The translations under genes and the position numbers were made by a program. This document shows positions 58,401 to 64,000 of a DNA stretch of 64,000 bases, one piece after another (within the stretch, counting starts at the first letter, position 1; every line of letters begins with the position of its first letter). This DNA is from Brasilonema sp. CT11 (lineage in GTDB: Bacteria > Cyanobacteriota > Cyanobacteriia > Cyanobacteriales > Nostocaceae), in NCBI RefSeq assembly GCF_017982655.1, contig NZ_JABXYX010000011.1:1-64000 (forward strand), given 5' to 3'. The notes beneath the pieces were generated by a model that saw only the letters and a program-made list of their open reading frames with translations, was not told the DNA's origin and searched no databases.

Positions 58401-58749
58401 GATACTCGATACAGCAGAAATTCACCAAGAAATTGCAGTTGCCTTAAAGACAACCCAACAATTTGGTTTACAAAACATCGACCATCTGTGTTGCGGTAAC
58501 TTTGGCAGAATGGAGGTGTTATTGGTAGGAGCGTCCAAGCTGTCGCGTCCGGATCTGTGGAATACTGTTCAAAAACAGGCAGCACGAGTTGTAGCAAAGG
58601 CAAAACAAGTTGGTACTTTTGATCTGTTTTCTGAACTTTCCGGAGATATTTACAACCCTGGTTTCTTTCAAGGCACCTCTGGAATCGGTTATCAACTATT
58701 AAGACTGGCGTATCCTGAATCACTTCCTTCCGTGTTGTTATGGGAATAA
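55456..58749 (+). CDS. lanM: Class II lanthipeptide synthetase LanM with CCG-type cyclase
   Basis: 1097 residues, bifunctional. The N-terminal dehydratase (about 1-700) phosphorylates and eliminates Ser/Thr: VIYKPRGLTLEATYF, GNDCHQENLIACGEHPVLVDLETLLHP, VRFLFRNTHVYGHFL, MDIPYF. The C-terminal LanC cyclase (about 725-1097) has ISHGAAGIAYALL, Cys967 in SWCHGAPGIGLARLG, and Cys1012-Cys1013 in LCCGNFG. The CCG motif gives a three-Cys zinc site, as in ProcM and other substrate-tolerant LanMs (established). A 28-bp palindrome is inserted in frame at 56398-56425. AAAGGA before the ATG serves as ribosome-binding site. Confidence 0.96.
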   Translation: MDVSQQDLLKIAEQASTLVERLGNCFVPDEAEDNNKLAMSRLKAWCQVVAQSNPEKLAKRLVWDELDSGTIVKVLGAVRLVNGEQLPVWTETLREALQTDWDTAYTSTNRCLETEEPIPFEEVYLPFVYIAQQKLIAQVGASWQLLSEAVHISLERQLLSKFASLGVRALDLEFSKFKAQKQSADISLTQQQSEHSNVQYQTFVKDLKAEGLLSFFQKYSVLARLVATTIDFWVEEKAEFFQRLASDLPTIQQTFQEKTAHIVAIQFELSDPHNRGRSVMAVTFESGLKVIYKPRGLTLEATYFQLLAWCNQYFVETLHATSLHPFKIIKVINCKTHGWMEYVEHLPCEYEIAAQRYYQRVGMLLCLVYLLQGNDCHQENLIACGEHPVLVDLETLLHPYAREVNPTEEEEVGAQSLAGLQLFEDSVLRTGLLPRWEFGADGGKAHDISGLGGFGEQEIPVPIQKWQNINTDNMALEYEPGIMSAANNVPSLNGIALLPCDYVNEIVDGFQKMYQFLLERREALLKTDSPLPPLAHQRVRFLFRNTHVYGHFLEKTLYPQFLQHGVDRSIELDVLSRAFLAAKEKPSIWSLLALELQAMEQMDIPYFFADSSSDALTLNSELVIKGYFKEPSYNRMISRLQQLNDGDLAQQIGIIRGSFYSRVARGMTNIASTQRVSVGLDLNAITPLTQAQLVQEAVEIAKELQKRAIYAPDGSVTWIGMGYLPKAQRMQLQPLGYGLYDGICGVALFFAALAKVTGDEGFRGFALSALQDLKKTLQHTEPNDQVKFTKEIGIGGATGLGSIIYTLVQVSQFLDEPELLDIASLAASLISQESIESDRQFDTIIGAAGTILGLLTLYQAKPNPAILDQAQSLGYHLLNNRTKSETGFRAWATLEDKLATGISHGAAGIAYALLRLYKTTQDPVFLEAAEEAIAYERSVFSPNDGNWPDVRNFSLNKSKLSFMTSWCHGAPGIGLARLGALSILDTAEIHQEIAVALKTTQQFGLQNIDHLCCGNFGRMEVLLVGASKLSRPDLWNTVQKQAARVVAKAKQVGTFDLFSELSGDIYNPGFFQGTSGIGYQLLRLAYPESLPSVLLWE
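56398..56425. repeat. 28-bp perfect palindrome inside lanM
   Basis: GTAGAGACGTTGCA (56398-56411) followed directly by its reverse complement TGCAACGTCTCTAC (56412-56425). It encodes the VETLHATSLH part of the dehydratase domain. This unit is a common dispersed repeat in cyanobacteria (from memory). Confidence 0.9.
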
Positions 58750-58783
58750 ACAATATCGCGATTGGCAGTACTTTTTCTTACCA

Positions 58784-59341
58784 TTGCCTGGGCGTTGGAT
58801 ATTGGCGGAGTTTGTTTTAACAATTATGTTACTAACAAGAGTGCAAGAGTTTAGTACCAGTCATACACCTTCTTTCTTCAATCAGTCACTACAAAATTGG
58901 TTGAGTGAGTGGAGTGATGTTTTCTGGTTTGGGATTGTGCTGTTACTACTAATACAGTTGACGAAAACTGTATTTATATTGCGAAAAATACAACAGCAAC
59001 TAGCGCGAGAGCAACAACGATGGCGACAGTATACTCAACAACAGGAGAATCTCACTGCACTCCAAGCACAACTTTGCGTTGCATATGAAAGCTATGACGC
59101 GTTAGGACACGCATTAATTGGGATTAATATTCAGTTACAAACTGCTCTAAAACTTTGGTCTATCGATCCTAGTCAAGCACAAAAGTTTTTAGCACAAGCC
59201 CAACACTTAGGAGTTAGCACTATGCAAGATCTTCGCAATAGTGTTCGTGTGCTACGGACGCATAGTGTACAGGCACGAGCAGAACTGTCCTTTAAGAATA
59301 ACTCAGAATGCAAAACACAGAACGTAAACCCTGAGCGTTAG
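58784..59341 (+). pseudogene. Truncated sensor kinase with degenerate phosphoacceptor
   Basis: 185 codons from TTG 58784, 34 bp after lanM; the frame stays open upstream into lanM but has no ATG. Two hydrophobic segments (about 8-20, 46-66), a coiled coil, then a HisKA_3-like dimerisation domain: GINIQLQTALKLWSIDPSQAQKFLAQAQHLG matches the intact kinase at 48012 (LNIQLQTAVKLWKLDPTKAKFFL). The phosphoacceptor position is Tyr104 (YESYDALG) where RDLHDSLG is expected. The ATPase domain is absent. It is either a decayed gene or a small non-catalytic dimer that could titrate or steer other kinases. Confidence 0.75.
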
Positions 59342-59906
59342 CTCCAGCTCCCTTAGGGGCTAGCCGAAGGGCAAAATATCCTCACGGATGAAATCCTCGA
59401 ACAAGGAAAAAATTGTTTGCTCTGTCTGACTACACCAATTCACTAGTTCTGAGTACTTTTTCTGTTAGGTTAATGACAATAGCTGCGACTTTTTTGGACT
59501 TTAGTCGTAGCTAATTCTACTTATTGACTTAACTTTAGTCCCAGAGAATATATCTATTTTGTTAGAAGATGATAGACATTTTTCAGATGTTTATTACTAG
59601 TTTTTTTTTTACGATGATTACAGTTAAAAAAAATAAAAACTTGTATAAAGTGTATGCTTTATTAGTCATAAACCAGGATCAAATGTCAGGAGCCAGAAGG
59701 AATGAGTCTTACCAAAAACGAACATACTTCTGTATGAGTAACTTCTGAGTCGAAGGATCTAAAACCTCTTCCTTCTAGGATATCTTTAATTGGGAGGGGT
59801 CATAATCCTCTCTCAACTTCTTATTCTGACTTCTGAGTTTTTCTGTATTTTTAGCCTCTCTTCACATTCATAAGACATTTTTTTATAGATAAAAACAAGA
59901 AGAGTA
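59342..59906. other. Intergenic region with a block shared with 50.45 kb
   Basis: 565 bp. 59518-59603 resembles 50448-50530. A hairpin CTTAGGGGCTAG lies near 59352. The rest is AT-rich with runs of T. No gene. Confidence 0.5.
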
Positions 59907-60971
59907 ATGAGAAATCATTCTAAGCTTGCTGTCAAATTTACCTTGCTCCTTTCGCTAGTTTTTATAGGTGCTGTGTTAATGAGTAGTTTTGCTTTATCAA
60001 AAACACTTAAGCATAGAGCTGAAGATGAAATAAACTATAGGGGGCAGCTTATCGTACAAATGATAAATTCAGTCAGAGATTATACTGCTAACCACATCAC
60101 TACTCTAGTTGCACCTAACCTGGAAACTAAACAACATTTTATTCCCGAAAGTATACCAAGTTTTGCAGTGAGAGAGGTATTTGAGAATTTACGAAAAAAC
60201 AAAGAATATAAAGATTACTTTTACAAAGATGCCACACTCAACCCAACCAATTTAAGAGACAAAGCAGATGAATTTGAAAGACAACTTCTAGAAAACTTTC
60301 GTAACGAGCCAGAGTTGAAAATCTTGTCAGGTTTTCGGAATATGTCTGGAGACAAATTATTTTACAGTGCTCGTCCTCTGACTCTTAAAGATTCAAGCTG
60401 CCTACGTTGTCATGGCACTCCAGAAACAGCCCCTAAGAGTTATGTAGAAACCTATGGAACAGAAAACGGTTTTGGGTGGAAGCTCAATGAAATTATTGCT
60501 ACTCAAGTTGTTTATTTTCCTGCCAGTGAAATTTTTGACAGAGTTTCTCAAGGTTTTTTATTATTTATCGCAATTTTTCTTGGTATTTTTACCTTAGTGA
60601 TTTTTACATTTAATGATTTGCTGAAGCGAAACGTTCTCCAGCCTATCAAACCAATGGCTCAACTGGCTCAAAAAATTAGCACTGATACATTTGTTTATGA
60701 TCAAAATGAGAAAGTTGAACTTAGAAGTTTGGTCGCGATCGCTAAGCGCAATGACGAGTTAGGACAATTGGGACAGGTTTTTCTGAGAATGGTGCATCAA
60801 GTTTACACTCGTGAGCAACGCTTGAAAAAACAGATGCAAGAACTAAGTATCCAAATTGATGAAACTAAGAAAGCTCGTCAAGTGGCTGAAATTGTTGATG
60901 CTGATTATTTTCAAAATTTAAGTATACAGGCAAAAGAAATTAGAAAAAAATGGGCAGAAACCGACTCGTGA
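59907..60971 (+). CDS. Membrane heme-c sensor protein (Tll0287/DUF3365 type) with HAMP
   Basis: 354 residues. Membrane segment (about 10-30), a periplasmic or lumenal DUF3365 domain (about 35-205), second membrane segment (about 213-235), HAMP-like linker (about 238-300) and a helical tail. The c-type heme site is CLRCH (Cys165, Cys168, His169), within LKDSSCLRCHGTPETAPKSYVETYG, typical of Tll0287-like redox or heme sensors. No kinase or cyclase output is fused. It is followed by a MinD/ParA-like gene 61 bp on, so a joint function is likely. Confidence 0.9.
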   Translation: MRNHSKLAVKFTLLLSLVFIGAVLMSSFALSKTLKHRAEDEINYRGQLIVQMINSVRDYTANHITTLVAPNLETKQHFIPESIPSFAVREVFENLRKNKEYKDYFYKDATLNPTNLRDKADEFERQLLENFRNEPELKILSGFRNMSGDKLFYSARPLTLKDSSCLRCHGTPETAPKSYVETYGTENGFGWKLNEIIATQVVYFPASEIFDRVSQGFLLFIAIFLGIFTLVIFTFNDLLKRNVLQPIKPMAQLAQKISTDTFVYDQNEKVELRSLVAIAKRNDELGQLGQVFLRMVHQVYTREQRLKKQMQELSIQIDETKKARQVAEIVDADYFQNLSIQAKEIRKKWAETDS

Positions 60972-61032
60972 ATAAGAGTAGAAAAATTATTAGATTTTAC
61001 CTCATTTTACTTTTCATCTTTTAGAAAATATC

Positions 61033-61836
61033 ATGTCTAAAATTGTATCCATTCATTCCTTCCGTGGTGGAACTGGTAAATCAAACGTAACTGCGAACCT
61101 AGCAACTATCATCGCTCGTTCTGGTCAACGAGTTGGCATTGTCGATACCGATATTCAATCGCCTGGAATTCACGTTCTTTTTGGTCTCAATGAGGAAAAA
61201 ATAGGCTACACCTTGAATGATTATCTGTGGGGACGCTGTGCTGTTGAAGATGCTGCATACGATGTCACTCCACTTCTCAAGATGAGCCATAAAAACACTG
61301 GGATAAGAGGTAATATTTACCTGATTCCCTCCAGCATTAAAACTGGCGAGATATCTCGAATATTGCGTGAAGGATATGACGCACGCCTACTCAACGAGGG
61401 TTTCGGCAATCTCATCCGCCGTTTTAAACTGGATTACTTATTCATTGATACTCACCCTGGTATTAATGAAGAAACCTTGCTTTCTGTGATTCTTTCTAAT
61501 GTCTTAGTTATTATCCTGCGTCCAGACCACCAGGACTACCAAGGTACGGCAGTCACTGTAGATGTTGCTCGCAAATTAGAGGTGCCTAAAATGCTGCTGG
61601 TTGTTAACAAGGCACTACCAACAATCAACTTTCAGGTTTTAGGGCAACAGATGCAAAAAACTTACAACACAACTGTGGCTAGTATTTTACCTGTCTGTGA
61701 AGAGATGTTTCAATTGGGTAGCAGTGATGTTTTCAGTCTGCGCTATCCGAATCATCCTTGGACACAGGGTGTGAGTGCGATAGCTTCGCTGCTGCCCTTC
61801 GGCAGATCGCAAAACACATCGTTCCAAACAAAATAA
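61033..61836 (+). CDS. MinD/ParA-like ATPase
   Basis: 267 residues. Deviant Walker A SFRGGTGKSNVTANLA (residues 9-24) with Arg11 where the usual signature Lys stands, switch I VGIVDTDIQSPGIHVLFG, Walker B-like YLFIDTHPGINEETLL, and NKALPTINF. No MinD amphipathic tip is seen at the C-terminus. The last 20 residues (SAIASLLPFGRSQ...) come from an inserted repeat at 61777-61810. Same strand as the heme-c sensor; it may position or switch that sensor or a complex. Confidence 0.88.
   Translation: MSKIVSIHSFRGGTGKSNVTANLATIIARSGQRVGIVDTDIQSPGIHVLFGLNEEKIGYTLNDYLWGRCAVEDAAYDVTPLLKMSHKNTGIRGNIYLIPSSIKTGEISRILREGYDARLLNEGFGNLIRRFKLDYLFIDTHPGINEETLLSVILSNVLVIILRPDHQDYQGTAVTVDVARKLEVPKMLLVVNKALPTINFQVLGQQMQKTYNTTVASILPVCEEMFQLGSSDVFSLRYPNHPWTQGVSAIASLLPFGRSQNTSFQTK
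61777..61810. repeat. Palindromic repeat at the 3-prime end of the ParA-like gene
   Basis: GCGATAGCTTCGCTGC (61777-61792) then TGCCCTTCGGCAGATCGC (61793-61810). The first half is the inverse of the unit at 41226-41242 and 41415-41431. Confidence 0.8.
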
Positions 61837-62011
61837 CAAGTTTCTTGGGCGAGAAGAGTTATCTCAGATTTTGACTTGCTTTGTTGTAAATTTACAGCAC
61901 TTTTGATTTGCATGAACTACAAACTATATGCTGAGGGCACAGTTAGCTCGTGCCCGTACAACCTACACCTACTCTACAGTTTGGAAACTCCTTGCCAGAA
62001 ATCTCTTTTGC

Positions 62012-63541
62012 TCAGGTGGCAGGTGCAGTCGTCAAATTTTGGTTAGACTCAAAGTAGAGACTGCTCAATTCTTCCAAGGAAACATCCGTCTGCTGTTCTG
62101 GATTAAGAAAGTAGGGATGGATTGGCAGCAGTTCAGCTTGATCGCGTGCCTGTGGTGAAGATACAATCTGCTCGAGCTGGTTGAGGTAGTTTTGGGCAGT
62201 AGTTTCCCAGGTGTACGTCTTGAGTACCCGTTGCTGACCTGCAACGGCAAAATGCTCCCACTCATCAGAATCGCATAGCAATCGCTCTAAGCCCCGTGCA
62301 ATATCAGCAGGGTCTTCTGGGTCAACAAGTACGCCATATTCTGTATCTCCCTCTCGCAGGCTCTCGCTAGGACCGCCATTCTGAGTTGCGACTAATGGTA
62401 ACCCCGCAGCCGCCGCTTCTAAGGGAGCCAAGCCAAAGGGTTCATAAAGCGCAGTCAATGCAAACACCGAGCGCCGTTTAGCCATAAACCGATAAGTTGC
62501 AGCTAGTGCTTCTTGTCCTTCTGACAACCCAAATGCACTAATCTTGCCCGACAAGTCGTTTTCTTCGACCACTTTCCGGATGGGCGCTAAGACCTCTTCG
62601 GTGACTTCATCGCTAGTCAACTCTCGCAGCGGATCGTCCAACGCCCCTGTCAACAGCACCAAGTTGGCTCGTTCCTGAAGTGTTTGACTCATTGCAAAAG
62701 CTTGCACCAGCCCTAATAAGTTTTTTTTAGGTTCTAATCGACTGGATGCCAAAATGGCGGGCAAATCCCGACGTGATTCTGCAATATCCCGTGCCAATCG
62801 CTCCTGAACCAGTTGGTAAATACCTTCCTCGTTTTCATAACGCTCTTGAGCACCAAAGATGGAGAAATCTGCTCCCGGTGGAATCACTGCAAAGCGATTG
62901 TCATTGTTGACATCCACTGCATCACGATAGACTTGGTGAGAGTACTGTTCAAAGCGTTCCTGTCGTGTACTAGTGATATTGATAGCCGAGCGATTCATGC
63001 TCAGGCGTTCCGCTATGATGCGGTATCTGAACTGGAATTGCTCATCTATTTGCGCCACATTCTCTGCAGTGACCTCAAGTTTGTCTATCTTTTGGGCACC
63101 GAGAGAATGACCTGTAAAGGTGAAAGGTATACTAGTTTTCTCCTCAATCAAAACACCGCACAGTCCCCCATCAGCGTAATGGGCAGTCATAGCATCGGGT
63201 AAGCCACCTTCCTCTTCATAAAATTTCAGAATATTGGGTACCCAATCACTTACCAGATGAGGCCATAAAAACTCTTTGGGCACAAATTCTTCCGATCCTG
63301 CTGGTAACCGGATGACACGGACGTTATCGACGCCTGGATAAGTGTCAAAAGGTTCAGCAAACTCTGGCCACTGGGGGTCAATGATTTGACGCGTGAGAAT
63401 ATCGACTTTGTGACCCTTTTGAGCTAATGCTATAGCGACTTGTTTGACGTAGATCAACTGACCGCCAAAATCTGCATGTTCCGATATATGACTACTGCTT
63501 GAATCAAAGTTACCCTGAGGGTTGAGAAATCCAATGTGCAT
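62012..63541 (-). CDS. Sucrose-phosphate-synthase-type GT4 glycosyltransferase
   Basis: 509 residues from ATG 63541 (MHIGFLNPQGNF); the frame to 63604 adds a non-family stretch. Two Rossmann-like lobes of GT-B: DFGGQLIYVKQVAIALAQKGHKVDILTRQI with the GG sugar loop, PFTFTGHSLGAQKIDKLEV, NITSTRQERFEQY, SRLEPKKNLLGLV, and the donor site LYEPFGLAPLEAAAAGLPLVATQNGGPSESL. This is the SPS/mannosylfructose-phosphate-synthase group, without the phosphatase domain. It probably makes sucrose-6-phosphate for osmoprotection or carbon transport; a related disaccharide phosphate is possible. Confidence 0.85.
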   Translation of the reverse strand: MHIGFLNPQGNFDSSSSHISEHADFGGQLIYVKQVAIALAQKGHKVDILTRQIIDPQWPEFAEPFDTYPGVDNVRVIRLPAGSEEFVPKEFLWPHLVSDWVPNILKFYEEEGGLPDAMTAHYADGGLCGVLIEEKTSIPFTFTGHSLGAQKIDKLEVTAENVAQIDEQFQFRYRIIAERLSMNRSAINITSTRQERFEQYSHQVYRDAVDVNNDNRFAVIPPGADFSIFGAQERYENEEGIYQLVQERLARDIAESRRDLPAILASSRLEPKKNLLGLVQAFAMSQTLQERANLVLLTGALDDPLRELTSDEVTEEVLAPIRKVVEENDLSGKISAFGLSEGQEALAATYRFMAKRRSVFALTALYEPFGLAPLEAAAAGLPLVATQNGGPSESLREGDTEYGVLVDPEDPADIARGLERLLCDSDEWEHFAVAGQQRVLKTYTWETTAQNYLNQLEQIVSSPQARDQAELLPIHPYFLNPEQQTDVSLEELSSLYFESNQNLTTAPAT

Positions 63542-64000
63542 CGCCCGCGTCCTAATATAAATTGATTTCCGCCTATCGACTTCAGCCTGAAGACAATAGC
63601 ACAACAGTGTTGGCGAGCCATTTGAGATCTCCCAAGACCGAAGACCGCAGGCAGGGAGGCTATATATGAGCGCAATCTAAAAGTCGATCAAAGAGCTTTC
63701 ATTAATTCCCTTTGGCGTAGACCTTGTTGATTCGCAAATTTTCCTAATATTTCAACTTATCACGAGTTGGTCTCATTTACATATATCGGATAACATATAT
63801 TTTGCATGATCAAAAACTGAGCTTTTTGATTCAGGTAAGAGCAATACTAACTTAGGAGTAAAAGCGCAATCTGTGCTCGTGTGAAGTATTGTAAATTTGA
63901 AGAAAACAGAGGATTAACTTTTTCAAGAAAATTCCTAATTCCTTTCAAACTCAAGTCACACTGTCGCGTTTTGGTAGAAAGCTTTCATCTGAGCCAACCA
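63542..64000. other. Upstream region of the glycosyltransferase gene, nothing recognised
   Basis: 459 bp to the window end. It holds the promoter of the glycosyltransferase gene. No repeat element, RNA or convincing frame. Confidence 0.35.

Overview
The window looks like chromosomal DNA of a filamentous, heterocyst-type (Nostocales-like) cyanobacterium. The reasons are more than 25 HIP1 octamers (GCGATCGC), a Rubisco assembly factor (Raf1), a biliverdin-forming heme oxygenase, a group 2 sigma factor, several large sensor kinases, and a dense load of small palindromic repeats, MITEs and heptamer tandem repeats typical of these genomes. No rRNA, tRNA or CRISPR array was seen.

Layout. 0-1 kb: the start of a probable transposase and a VapC/AbrB-type toxin-antitoxin pair. 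1.3-16 kb: mostly housekeeping genes: pentapeptide-repeat protein, raf1, receiver-GAF regulator, DUF445 protein, glmM, heme oxygenase, signal peptidase I, sigma factor, a TauE/TauE/DUF1634 cluster, U32 peptidase, KOW-like protein. 16-21 kb: a DUF924 protein fused to calmodulin-like EF-hands, a sulfide:quinone oxidoreductase with a broken inverted partial copy beside it, and a Nif3-like protein. 21-38 kb: a CHASE-like/HAMP/GAF hybrid kinase with three receivers, an orphan PotD-like binding protein, a candidate structured RNA, a Crp-DUF2232-CobT-like operon whose CobT carries a 96-residue repeat-derived insert, a 1421-residue Hsp70-like ATPase, a membrane-anchored PstS-like protein and an orphan sugar-type ABC permease. 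38.8-41.2 kb: a graveyard of decayed genes, including a multi-GAF kinase.

41.3-44.8 kb holds a NACHT-HEAT STAND protein with an effector-associated-domain-like N-terminus, followed by a 118-residue protein. The two share a short motif (EIVQIIE-x-N-x-G-x-VI) at the C-terminus of one and near the N-terminus of the other, which suggests a signalling pair, possibly immune. 45-47.6 kb: glgA and hemC. 48-53 kb: two two-component systems, one kinase having three copies of a small C-terminal domain.

53-59.4 kb is the most interesting stretch. It has a PEP-CTERM S8-type protease and a 67-residue class II lanthipeptide precursor with a double-glycine leader. A LanM synthetase with a ProcM-like CCG zinc site is divergent to the precursor. 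It is followed within 34 bp by a truncated histidine kinase whose phosphoacceptor His is a Tyr. The non-coding DNA after this pseudo-kinase resembles the DNA after the intact kinase/regulator pair at 48-50.4 kb, so it is probably a decayed duplicate. 59.9-63.5 kb: a heme-c (Tll0287-like) membrane sensor paired with a MinD/ParA-like ATPase, then a sucrose-phosphate-synthase-type glycosyltransferase.

A recurring theme is repeats inserted in frame into genes (U32 peptidase, CobT-like, NACHT protein, LanM, ParA-like) and repeats that supply start codons or abut them (DUF445, CobT-like, hybrid kinase).
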